From the NCBI GenBank assembly GCA_030737875.1, contig CM060922.1, forward strand, positions 304,535,456 to 304,599,455: a stretch of DNA of 64,000 nucleotides, read 5' to 3'. A model generated the notes under the pieces. The model saw nothing but the letters and a program-made list of their open reading frames with translations. It had not been told where the DNA came from and searched no databases. Position 1 is the stretch's first letter; every line of letters starts with the position of its first letter. Both the position numbers and the translations under genes were made by a program. This DNA comes from Allium sativum. Its lineage: Eukaryota; Streptophyta; Magnoliopsida; Asparagales; Amaryllidaceae. Of this stretch, positions 22,741 through 33,139 are shown piece by piece.

Positions 22741-23051
22741 CTTCTAGGTATAATCCATACCAAGAAGTTCAAACCGAGTATAATCCATACTCGATTTCTT
22801 TTATCACATCCTGACAAGACCGTTTGCAGTTCCTTAAGTATAATCCATACTTAAGATTCCAAAGTGAGTATAAACCATATTCAGACCTGAAGTAGAGCTA
22901 CACTTGCCATAGCCTGACAAGATAGTCCATCCCTAGGCGTAATCCACACCTAGTGTTTCAATATAAGTATAATCCATACTTTAACTGAGATTGAGGATCT
23001 TGCCACATCCTGACAAGATACTTGAATTTGCCAAACATAATCCATGTTCGG
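22741..23051. repeat. Array of short hairpins with a conserved 5-base loop
   Basis: Seven hairpins share the loop AATCC (AAACC in one): 22741-22767, 22771-22797, 22833-22855, 22861-22887, 22931-22955, 22961-22984 and 23031-23051. Stems are 8-11 bp and differ in sequence, yet pair: CTTCTAGGTAT with ATACCAAGAAG (10 of 11), CTTAAGTAT with ATACTTAAG (9 of 9), AAACCGAGTAT with ATACTCGATTT (10 of 11). Between them lie three more of the form TTGCCA-loop-TGACAAG with loops CATCC or TAGCC, near 22803-22818, 22908-22922 and 22998-23019. In element sense the common loop is GGATT. Positioned between gag and polypurine tract. Confidence 0.85.
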
Positions 23052-23296
23052 AAAGTCCTTCCTTATTCAATTCAAAATGCAAGACCAAAGCAAATCCTTA
23101 TTGGTTTGTCATCGAGTCCAGAGCACACTTTGAGGCTAAATCCTAACCCCGTACGTGTGTACTCTGATTTAACCAATCGGTAAACCTATAGAAGCAAAAA
23201 CATATCTTGAATCCTAAGAAATGCAGGAAATCCAGGCTGATCTCACCCAGATCAGTTGATGATGAGCCCACGAGAGCTTGATCCAGGTTCGTTCCC

Positions 23297-24924
23297 TCAC
23301 CGGGGGGTAGGAGGTGGCAGCGCAGGTGCAGGAGCTGTTGGTTGTTTCATATACTCGGGTAGCTCTCCAAGTCTAACCCGTTCCTCAATCAGATCACGCA
23401 GATGCCTACAGTCATTTCTGTCATGACCGTCCATATCATGGAATATGCAATGTTTTCCAGATTCGCGTTCTCTTTGTGATGACTCCCTCCTGGGAGGCTT
23501 TTGGTAGGAGACAATGCCATTTGTGTCCATGTAAATATCGGATAATGAAGCACTGAGTTCAGTGTATTTTTCGTATCCGGGCCCTCTCCGGGGCTGATTG
23601 TTGCAGTCATTCTTGATAGCGACTTTTCCCTTGTCTTTTCCAGAATCAGACTGTCCTCCGTCTTTAAGCATGTTGACGTCGAGAATGCATTTCTCAGAAG
23701 TTGCATCCTCTTCCCGCAGAAACCTATCTGCTTTAAGGTAGAATTCACCGAGATTTCGCGGTGGATCTCAAAGATTTTTTGAATTCTGAGTTATCCAAGA
23801 CACCGAATAGCGCTGCCATCAGTACCATGGATGGTTCAGGGCGATCAACTGATGCTGCTGCAACGTTGAATCTTTCCAGAAATGTGCGCAGAGTTACTCC
23901 GGCCCTCTGCTTGATTGTAGTGAGCGACATTACGTTCTTGGGTCGAGTGATATGGACCCGAAACTGTTCAAGGAAGCGAGCGACCAATATATTCCAACTG
24001 TTGATCAATTTTGTTTCTAGTTGTCGAATCCACATAGCAGCTATATCAGTCAGAAATAGGGGAAAGCATTTTGCTATGACGTTTTCCGATGCCATTTGAA
24101 CTTCTATATGACGCTTGTAGCGCATCAGATGCACGGTAGGATCTATCAGCCATTGTAAGGCTCCAGTTGTGGAAGTTTGAAATCTGGAGGATTGCGGGAA
24201 TTCCTGATTTCCTACGTGAATGGGTTGCAATTGACGTCATCCACATCATTCTAATAAGTGTGGCCTCTCGAGAGGCATTGATTCAGATCTGCTAGCCGAT
24301 TTCCTTCAAAAAGTTGTTGTAGATTGCCTAAATCTGAGCCAGTGCCCCCAGCGTTGGGTGCAAGAGAGGATGGAAGCTATTGTTGAGGCATTGGGAGTGG
24401 ATTGTGGGGAAAGGTTCGTGGACCATGGGGATCACAACTCGTGGCTCGCGGTTCGAGGGGGGCGACCCAACCTGGTCGTGGGTCCACATCACGAGCCGAT
24501 CTTGGCTCTCCATCACGATCCAATTCCTGCTATTGAGTGGGAGCTTGCACTCTGGTTTCCATGCGAACCGGAGCTGAAATCGGCCGATCCTGACCATTTC
24601 CATGAGCGAGGGGGTTGTCCCCGAGTCCATGTGAGTTATGAGCTACTTCGGTAGCTTCATTTCCAGTGACTTGAACATTGCTTGGCCTTCCATCCACCCG
24701 ACGAAGAATCCATCAATCATCTCCAGTTGTTTTCGGAGGAGATCATCTTTCCTTGTCATCTGAGCTCTCAGTTCAGTGAGAATGTCGTCTATCTCTTCTC
24801 TAGTCAAGTATGCAGAAGTATCCCCATGAGAGGAAGCCTCGTGGCTGTTCTCGTTTCTAGTGCCCTCAGCGTCAGCATCCTCAGCTTGAGAGGAAGTTCT
24901 GGTTATCTTCCTTTTGATTGCCAT
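23297..24924 (-). pseudogene. gag: G2 Gag, Tat-like, broken
   Basis: The only protein of G2. The probable start is ATG at 24924 (MAIKRKITRTSSQ), 72 bases inside the LTR; an open N-terminal part with charged, coil-like sequence runs to 24643. A second frame covers 24630-24328. The central Gag domain is well kept at 24230-23745 (VHLMRYKRHIEVQMA, CFPLFLTDIAAMWIRQLE, FLEQFRVHI). After another frameshift the tail at 23671-23297 has the knuckle CIFHDMDGHDRNDC followed by IEERVRLGELPEYM, typical of Tat-branch Gags, and a Pro-rich end. At least three frame changes make it non-functional as it stands. Confidence 0.87.
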
Positions 24925-24977
24925 TAATCTAGCAGCCAAATAATCCGAGCTAGAAGGTGAATTTGTCGTGTGCCCCA

Positions 24978-24995
24978 CTACCTGGCACGGCAAAA
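24978..24995 (-). other. Primer-binding site of G2
   Basis: Minus strand TTTTGCCGTGCCAGGTAG next to the 5' LTR, the same class as G1 (TTTTGGCGCACCAGGAAG). Confidence 0.7.
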
Positions 24996-25835
24996 TATTA
25001 AACCAAAATCTGGGCCTAACACCCAAATGCATATCACAGATCACAAAATGCAAAAAACAGTAAATAAAGAGGAGATATACGAGGTTTTTATGGTTCGGCT
25101 ATAGATTTAGCCTACGTCCACTTTATAATCTTATTGTTATACTGATAGATTACAGGAATCGGTTACATGCAAGCACACAATCCATGTGTTAATTAAAATT
25201 ACAAGAGATTATACACCTAATCCATGTGTTTATTGTATTGAGAGAGATGAGTTTATATTAACAATAGTGCAAAGTCCTTGCACTTTAGTAATGGTGGAAG
25301 CCGTGAAGAAGAATTGCCAAAAGTCCTTTGAAAATCCTTCAAAAGGTGTATTTATAGTCGTTTCCTGATACCTATTCGTAAGACACGTGGCAAGTATCCC
25401 AAAAATCTCGAAATGTGGTGGAAAACGTCCAGAAATCCTCTCCAAGTCATCGTATGACATGTGTAATAAGATCCATGCAAGTTGGAGTGAAAATAGCCAT
25501 CAGAATTGGTCAAAATCGAGTGCAGCGAGCGCAGACCCAGGCGGTTCGTGACCATGGTGTGCACCACGAACCGAGGTGACGAGCTGGAGTGGAGTGGCTG
25601 GGTCTGACCATCACGAGCGGGTCGTGGTCCTAGGTAGGCGAGCCGGTGGAGACCCCACGAGCCGAGTTGGGGCGAGCCGGTGGTGGCCCCACGAGCCGAG
25701 TTGGTTCACGAGCCGAGGTGGGTCCCACGAGTCGGTTCATGATCCGAGATAATGAGGCTTCGTCACTTCATCCAAGTGATTGTCAGTCAATACCAGATTA
25801 CACTTATTCACGGAAATGGGCGTAACTTTCGAACC
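24996..25835 (-). repeat. Truncated 5' LTR of G2
   Basis: Aligns with 21522 to about 22365 of the 3' LTR. Its inner terminus is TATTAAACC instead of TGTTAGACC. A minus-strand TATAAATA box is at 25349-25356. At about 25835 similarity stops within CGAACC and Y1 LTR sequence begins. Confidence 0.88.
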
Positions 25836-26933
25836 GTATGATGATCGATAGACAGAATGGGAGTCAATCGAAGATGACAATGGAATGATTCGAAAAATAA
25901 TTTGAGTTGCCGAGATGAAAGGTTTAACAATTTTGAGGCATCAAGGAATCATTTGTAATTGAAGTGTTCTAGCAGACTCAAAGTAGGGGTATTATGGGGA
26001 TGCCCATTAGGATCAATTTCGATAGATTGTATACCCTGACCAGTCATGATGGGCCTATTTGTCTTCATCGAGTAAGGCAAATATACGAATCACGATGGCA
26101 TATGGTAGTTTGGCTAGAACCGGGGTTTCTCCAATAGCCATTTTAATTGTTGAAAGCAAGTTCGATTATCGATGGATTCAAGACTGTAGTCGGTGAATGC
26201 AAGGATATAAGATGTTATGGATGATATGATCGATTGTGTGTTTTCTCCTCTACTTTTCTATGGGTAGGCTATACCGTAGGACATTGAAGAGAAGCAAGAT
26301 TGGGGGGTTTCCTTTCCTATTATGTTTTGGCATGTGATGGATGGTTTTCGTTTGTTAACTTGTTGGTTGCAGGGAAAATTGGATGGTTGATCCGCCTATA
26401 CTCATATTATCCTATGTAATTATTGTTAGTTATTTTACCGCTCACTAAGGCTATTGTATGACTCAAGGTTTTATGTTTTCCTCTATTACCTTGGGTTGTT
26501 CATCAATGTTGTTATTGATGAGAAGACTAAGTAGCAGGTAGAAGGTTTGGTATCGTTGATGTTGTCCGATGACAAGTAGGAGGCTAACATACTATTGCTA
26601 CCTACTATTTAGATATTTCTTTCTACTTCCATTGTATGCTAATGTTCATTGAGACTCTAAGAGATGTTGTGAGGCATATTGTATTCAAAGATTCATGTAC
26701 TGAGATGTATTAGACTTGAGATTCTACGGTTTTATGGAGATTTTATTTTCTGTTCAGTTATGCTTCACTACTATATCCTGTTGTATATTATTATTACATA
26801 TGATCCATGCGTTGTGAGTTTTACGACAGGTTCATTTCGAGTTATTCTACCTTGATAATTTTCCAGTATAGGCCTGACACGTCTTCAACGTTTCATTCCT
26901 TAGTTCGATGCAGGAGGTATGGGGCGGTCGTCA
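25836..26933 (+). repeat. Y1 5' LTR, 5' part missing
   Basis: Identified because its first bases (GTATGATGATCGATAGACAG and on) match 63937-64000, and because a primer-binding site follows its end GGTCGTCA. The first about 1.58 kb, judged from the 3' LTR, are absent. Confidence 0.85.
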
Positions 26934-26937
26934 AATC

Positions 26938-26949
26938 TGGTATCAAAGC
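26938..26949 (+). other. Primer-binding site of Y1
   Basis: TGGTATCAAAGC, one base from the usual TGGTATCAGAGC. Confidence 0.8.
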
Positions 26950-27131
26950 TTTGGTTAATCGATTTTACCCATAATTTGTGAACGTAAATGCGTATAAGTG
27001 GCGTATTTGTAATTTTACTTTTGATGATTACTATATTACATACGTATATAGTGTAGTATAGTAGGTTAGTAAGCACTTGAACATCAATGTGGCTTTTTCT
27101 AATGTAAATTAACTCTCATTTCAGAGTAAGA

Positions 27132-28098
27132 ATGAGTCAACGAACTTTGAGACACGCTGCTAGAGATGAGCCTACAACTGGAGGGGCGTGCGATGATAGC
27201 CGGTCGGGAGCTGCAGCTGCCATGCTCGATTATCCCACTATATTCGAGGCTATGATGGCAGTGATCATGAGGAGGGTGCCCACTCCAGGAGCATCAGTAG
27301 GTGGCGGTGTTCCTATGCAGGCTTCTAAGGTAGTGGATTTTGCTAAGTCGTGCAACGATTATAATTCTTTAGGTGGCAAGCCTTTTGTAAGGGCAGAACC
27401 GGCGGTTGAAGTTTAGAATTGGTTGGATACCTATGTTCAAATCTTTGGAGACTTAGGAATTGACGATGCAACTAGAAGGAACTTGCATCGAGGCAGCTAC
27501 AAGGTCGAGCGATGGATAGGTAGAACTTTATTACCTGGGAGACACCAGAGGACCAGATCACTTGAGATCAATTTAGAACTAAGTTTAGAAGAAGTTCATT
27601 TCTACAGTCCAGAAATTGATGTTGTTTAAGAAGTTTGTTGAGGTTAATCAAGGAGGTCGACCAGTGTTTTGAGTATGTGGCCGAGTTTGAAGATTTATCT
27701 AAGTATGCTCATTCATATATTAAGACTCCTTACCAGAATAACAAGATATTTATATTGGGATTAGACGAGAATATTGGAAAGCAACTTATCGACCATATTG
27801 ATGACTCTTTTGAGAAGTTAGTTGAGAAGGCTTTGAGGAATGAGAGTTCGCGTAAAAAGATAAGACTATGTTGAAAGTAAGGATGAGTCGAAGCTGCAGC
27901 AAGGCACAATAATAAGAAAAGTTGGAATGGAAAAAGGAACAGCAACAGCAAGGGAAGAATGGTTAGAAGAAACCCAAGGGCGAAGTTACTTGTTATAATT
28001 GTTAGCGGAAGGGGCATCTTTCCAAGGATTGTAAGAACGCTAAGGTGGAAAGGAAGTTCTTTAACTATGATAAGCCGGGGCATATGAAGAAGAATTGT
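27132..28098 (+). pseudogene. gag: Y1 Gag remnant
   Basis: Starts MSQRTLRHAARDE at 27132. The Gag fold (FAKSCNDYNSLGGKPF, then NWLDTYVQIFGDLGI) runs through stops at about 27414, 27627 and 27872 in changing frames. Two zinc knuckles follow: at 27991-28032 CYNC-stop-RKGHLSKDC, with a TAG inside, and at 28057-28098 FFNYDKPGHMKKNC, where both first cysteines are replaced by Phe and Tyr. Gag would not bind RNA normally even if read. Confidence 0.85.
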
Positions 28099-31000
28099 CC
28101 GAAAGTATCGAAGGATAAGCAAGTTGTGAGAGCGTATGCTTTGGATGTTGTGCCATCTTCCACGAGGGGTCCGACTGCGGAGGAGAAGGGTAAGAGTGTT
28201 GTTGTGCAAGGTATTCTTTCTATTAGAGATGTTTCAGTTCGAGTTTTGTTTGACACTAGAGCATCGCATTCTTTTAATTGTAATGAGCTTGTTTGCAAGT
28301 TACGTTTAGAACATGAAATTATTTATAGACCATTATTCGTGGCTAATCTAGTAGGATAGTCTTTGAATGCTTTGTCGTGATCTAGTTTTATCGAGTCAGT
28401 TGCTCTTTTATGTGTGATTGTTTTGTCTTGAATTTTGCTGGGTTTGGAATTTTTTTGGGTATGGATTGGCTCAAGAAGTATGCTGCTATTGTGGATTGCG
28501 AGAGCCTTGAGGTGACAATTGGGAATATGGAAGGGAGAACGATAGTGATACGTTGTTTACTAAAGGATGGAGTTCTGGTTATTTTTTTATATTCGCTTGT
28601 GATTCCACGGAATGGGTTCTCATCTGTGCCAATTGTACAAGAGTTTTCTGATGTGTTTAATGAGGTCAGAGGATTGCTAGCACAGCGAGAGATCGAGTTC
28701 CGGAATTGATTTAGTGGATGGAGCCACCCTATTATTATGCCTCTTAGGCAAATGGCGCATAAGGAATAACGAGAGTTAGAGGTGTTAGTGAATGATATTT
28801 TGAGTAAGGGATTCATTCGGAGAAGTGTATCTGAATGGGGTGTACCAGTTGTGTTTGCAACCAAGGCTGATGGATCATTACGATTATATGTGGACTATTG
28901 TGAGCTGAATAAGATGACCAAGAAGAACAAGTATCCATTGCCAAGATTCAAGAATCGATGACTTGTTTGATCAGCTTCACGAAGCAAAGGTGTTTTCCCA
29001 AGTGGATTTGGCAATGCGATTTCACCAGTTGAGAGTAGCTAGGGGCAGTGTGCCGAATACTGCATTTAGATTACCATCCGGATTCTATGAGTGGCTAGTG
29101 ATGCTGTTTAGGTTGACTAATGCACTAGCATATTTTGTAGAACTTAGAATTAAGTCTTTAAAGATCAGTAGAATAAGTTTATACTTGTGTTCGTGGAAGA
29201 TATATTGGTTTATTCCAGGACTGAGAAGGAACACAAGACGCACTTGAGAATTGTTTAGGAAGTCTTGCAAAAACATCAACTAAGGGCCAAGTTTTTGAAA
29301 TGTCACTTCTGGAAGGAAGAAGTGAGATTTTTGGGTCATATCATGTCATGACAAGGAATAGTGGTGGATCCCACTAAGGTAGCAGCAATACAAGATTGAG
29401 ATCGACCCAAAAATGTGATGGGAGTTAGGTGTTTTCTTGGTTTAGCTAGATACCATCGACTATTTATCAAAAATTTCTCTAAGATAGTTGCACCACTAAC
29501 CGGATTAAAAAAGAAAAATCAAGTCTTCGTGTGGGATGTGAAGTGTGAGCAAGCCTTTGGAATTCTGAAAGAGAGATTGATGAGTGCTCCTGTTTAGATT
29601 ATTTCGAGCGGAAATAAGGAGATGATAGTATATACCGATGCATGTGGCACCGGACTTAGAGCAGTGCTAATGCAAAAGTATAGAGTTGTATCTTACACGA
29701 GTCAACAACTAAAGCCACACGAAAGGACGACTCATGATTTGGAGTTAGCGACAATAGTATTTTCTCTGAAGATTTGGAGGCATTATTTGTTGGGAGTTAG
29801 ATTTAAGTTGTTTATGGATCATAAGTCATTAAATTATCTTTTCACCCAGAAGGATTTGAATCTTCGGCAGCAGCGATGGTTGAAGTTTTGGGCATCATAT
29901 GATTTCCGAATGGCCTATACTTCCGGAAAAGGTAACGTAGTGTCTGATGCATTAAGTAGAAGACATGCGAGTTTGGGAGCCATGTTTTCAGAATGTAAAC
30001 ATCTCGAGTATTTGACCGAATTTGATTTTAGACCTCATTATGAGTTAAAGCCCGAAAGGTTAGCAAGCTTGTCAATTATGCCGACTTTCATTGGAAGGAC
30101 TGGAGAAAGCCAAAAGCAAGACGATAAGGTTACAGAAATCATTCGAGGGTTAAAGATGAGAGTGGAACCCAAGGAATTTAAAGATATGAAGTCGATCGTG
30201 ATGGTTGGCTTCGCAAGAATGGATGATTGGTTGTTCCTGATTTGAACGGGTTAAGAGATGAAGTTTTAAGGGAGTGTCATCACTCTAGATTGACGATTCA
30301 TCCTGGCGGTAATAAGATGTATCGAGATATGAAACGAGTCTACTACTAGAAATGCATGAAAAGGGATGTCGAGAGATTTATCTTAAAGTGCATGAACTGT
30401 CAACTAGTTAAAGCCGAGCAGAAGAAGTCGAGTAGAATTTTATTGCCATTGGAAGTTCCTTCGTGGAAATGGAAGCAAGTATTGATGGATTTTATTGATG
30501 AATTACCTAGGAAAAGGACAGGAAATGATGGTATTTAGGTCGTCGTGGACCGTTGAACCAAAAGCATGATGTTATTCCTGTCAGATCAACTAATACTGGA
30601 TCAAAGTTGGATGAGTTATATCTTATGTGGATAGTTCGATTCCAGGAAATTCCGAAGAGTATTGTTAAGGATCGAGAACCGTTATTCGACAGTGGATTCT
30701 GGAAGAGCTTGCAAGAAACATTGGGAACTGAGCTTTGTTTAAATACGGCTTATCATCCCCAAACATAAGGCCAGACCGAGAGAGTTAATCGAGTAATGGA
30801 AGATCTTCTTAGAGCTTGTGTGTTGGGCTTTGGAGGACTGTGGGAAGACTATCTTATATTTAGTCGAGTTTGCTTACAATGATAGTTACCAGTCGAGTAT
30901 TGGAATGGCACCATATGAAGCGTTGTATGTTGGACCGTGTAATTCTCCATCTTGTTGGTTAGAAAATGACGAGAAGTTGGTTAGAAAGTGACGAGAAGTT

Positions 31001-31612
31001 GGTACTTAGACCAGAGATGATAAGAGAAACTATAGACAATATTAAAGTCATTCGACAACAAATGAAAGCAACCCAAGATCGTCAAAAGATTTATGCCGAT
31101 AAGCGATGAAATGATTTGGAGTTTTCAGTTGGAGATTTGGTATTCATTAAGATTTCGCCTCTTTGGAATATGGTCCATTTTGGAAAGAAAGAAAAGTTAG
31201 TGCTAATGTTTGTTGGGCCATTTTTTATTGGCGAGCGTATTGGGAAGTTCACTTATAGACTGGGTTTACCAAAGAAGATGGCGAGTGTGCATAATGCTTT
31301 CATGTATCATTTCTACAGAAGTTTGTGCATGACTCGATTGTTACATCATATCCTTATCAGTTTGAAGATTTTGAAGTTGAGCCTGAAGTGTATAGGCCTC
31401 GTAAGCCACTTCGCATTGTAGGTAATGACATGAAACATCTTAGGAGCAAGGTTGTTAAGATAGTCAAGGTAAAATGGGGCGAGAACTATTGCACGTGGGA
31501 AACAGTAGAGAGTATGAAGCTGAACCATCCAGAAATTTTAAGTGGTATGTCCTGTATATCGTATCTTACTTATACCATTGTGTCTTGCACTATTAGGAGT
31601 TTTGCATGCTAG
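28099..31612 (+). pseudogene. pol: Y1 Pol remnant: protease, reverse transcriptase, RNase H, integrase, chromodomain-like tail
   Basis: The protease site is DTRASHSF (28252-28275), Arg in place of the Gly of DSGA. Reverse transcriptase begins with [10 protein letters not shown] and [11 protein letters not shown] (about 28810-28900) and has FVEDIL at 29190-29207, Glu for the first catalytic Asp. RNase H (VYTDACGTG, then DHKSLNYLF) is open at 29622-30245. Integrase zinc-binding and core parts are at 30280-30800 (KCMNCQLVKAEQKKS, MDFIDELP, IVKDREPLF), with a stop replacing a residue in HPQT-GQTER. The tail at 31325-31560 (KVKWGENYCTWETVESMKLN) is the chromodomain-like end of chromoviral integrases, thought to guide insertion to heterochromatin. 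Many stops and frameshifts. Confidence 0.9.
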
Positions 31613-31727
31613 GATAGGACTTTGGGTGCATCGATTATTGGATACTAGATGGCATGGTAGGTTGGCTACTCGTGGTTGGTAGGCTTGCAGAATATCTTGT
31701 TTTCTCATGCTTGCTTTGGAATTTCAT

Positions 31728-31744
31728 GGGGGGGGGGGGGGGGG
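31728..31744 (+). repeat. Run of 17 G near the Y1 polypurine tract
   Basis: Pure G run 14 bases upstream of the polypurine tract. Same length as the run in G1 at 12262-12278. Confidence 0.9.
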
Positions 31745-31757
31745 AGAGGGAAATTCC

Positions 31758-31771
31758 TAAAGGGAGGAGAA
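31758..31771 (+). other. Polypurine tract of Y1
   Basis: TAAAGGGAGGAGAA immediately before the 3' LTR. Confidence 0.85.
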
Positions 31772-32418
31772 TGTAACGACCCGTATTTTGTGTATCGACC
31801 GATCATAGAATAAATATATTTTATTCCCAAGTGGTCAGATCATTCTCAGATTTTAATATGTTGTTCATGGGGATGTGAGACATTTCCATGATTTTTACTA
31901 AATTCAATTATGACTATTTTGCCCTTGAGCTTACTGTTTGAGCTATAGCTTTTGATAGGGATTGAATCGGGTTCTAAAATCGGTCTCATTGGATCAAAAT
32001 GTTGGTTTATGATTCCACAGAGTGGTCACTTGAAGGATTTGGTTTAGCGGTTTGGAAGGAATCCCTGTTTTATGTTTCAGCTGTTGTTAGGTAGACTGGT
32101 CAGCAGCTAAAGGGCTGAGTAGCCAAGCCCATTAGACTAATAACCTGCAGATATAAATAGGTTGTTTATAGAGAGAACTGGGGTTACTTTCTTCATTCTA
32201 AACTTTAGGTTGGGCGTCTATGATTCTCCGGTTGAACCTAAAACCCTAATTCTCCATTCTTTTCATACTAATTCATAGTAGATTGCATCTAGAAGATAGA
32301 CCATCATTAAGGGAAGTTAGATAACATCGAGCAGTATTAAATCCAAAGGTTTTCAGCACTTTACAAATCTGATCTCATCGGATTTACATCAAATTGGGCA
32401 TTAGGTGAGTGATAGATA
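31772..32418 (+). repeat. Y1 3' LTR, first part
   Basis: Starts TGTAACGACCCGTATTTTG, the usual start of Tekay/Del-type LTRs (compare Y2). A TATA box, TATAAATA, is at 32152-32159. It is interrupted after ATA (32416-32418) by K1. Confidence 0.9.
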
Positions 32419-32448
32419 CACTACTACAAAAGTGGGCATATTCGACAC
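32419..32448 (+). repeat. K1 left terminal inverted repeat
   Basis: 30 bases, the reverse complement of 62977-63006. Confidence 0.95.
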
Positions 32449-32812
32449 TAATTTGTGTGCGTTGCATGAAAAGTGTGGCAAATGCTATGTTTTCTTTGAT
32501 CTTCTACAACAATATTCATATGTTGTTGCATTATATGTGAATGCACTATTGCGGTGGGAATTCTTGTGTTTTGACGTGCAACACCAGTTAAAAGCGTAGC
32601 ATTACGTATATATTCTCCAGCCCAGCAATCCGCGTTATCAACATATAAAAAACACAACCGTAGATGTAAGATTTATTCAATGGTTCAAACCATCTATGGG
32701 TCTGATGATCTAAACGTTAGCCATCATCCAATCATTGACAGCCACGTCTTTGCATTCTTTTGACAAAATTTTGGGGCGATCTTCTCCCTTCACGAAATAA
32801 TGTAAAAATAAT
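32449..32812. other. K1 left subterminal region
   Basis: Non-coding, with GTTGCAT-type words shared with the right end. It ends at the K2 insertion. Confidence 0.7.
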
Positions 32813-32832
32813 CACTACTACAAAATAGGTCA

Positions 32833-32995
32833 TTTGCTTCGGTTGTTTACCCCCTGTTGCTTCGGTTCAACAACCGAAGCAAATGAAGACGACACAACAG
32901 ATCAAAACTTGTTGCTTCGGTTGTTGAATAGAAGCAACATATGTCTTTTGCTTCGGCCACTCATCTTATATTGCTTCAGTTCAATAACCGAAGAA
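32833..32995. repeat. K2 left subterminal repeats
   Basis: TTGCTTCGGTT or AACCGAAGCAA variants at about 32834, 32857, 32872, 32912, 32949 and 32985, in both orientations. Confidence 0.85.
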
Positions 32996-33091
32996 AATTT
33001 AATTATTTTTATTTAAAAAAAATGTGATACCATTTTAGTTTATTAAAACCCAAAATAGTAATAATTTAAAAGACACTAACATTTAATACAA

Positions 33092-33101
33092 AAACACACA
33101 A

Positions 33102-33139
<38 letters not shown>
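33092..33139 (+). repeat. (AC)n-(AT)n microsatellite in K2
   Basis: An AC-rich run to about 33122, followed by an AT run to 33139. Confidence 0.9.

Larger units (their letters stand above)
21522..25835 (-). mobile_element. Gag-only LTR retrotransposon G2 (TR-GAG type), outer LTR truncated
   Basis: Minus-strand order: 5' LTR 24996-25835 (incomplete), primer-binding site, gag, hairpin array, polypurine tract, 3' LTR 21522-22618. The plan, Gag type, LTR ends and primer-binding site type match G1, but the LTRs do not align well with those of G1, so it is a related family rather than a copy. The outer part of the 5' LTR (about 257 bp) is missing where it joins Y1, and no target-site duplication remains. 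No pol. Confidence 0.88.

Noticed and set aside
22741..23051. CRISPR-like array
   Set aside because: Spacing is irregular, units are hairpins with changing stems, and the region belongs to a plant retrotransposon.
23761..24099. 112-codon plus-strand frame
   Set aside because: Shadow of the G2 Gag on the other strand.
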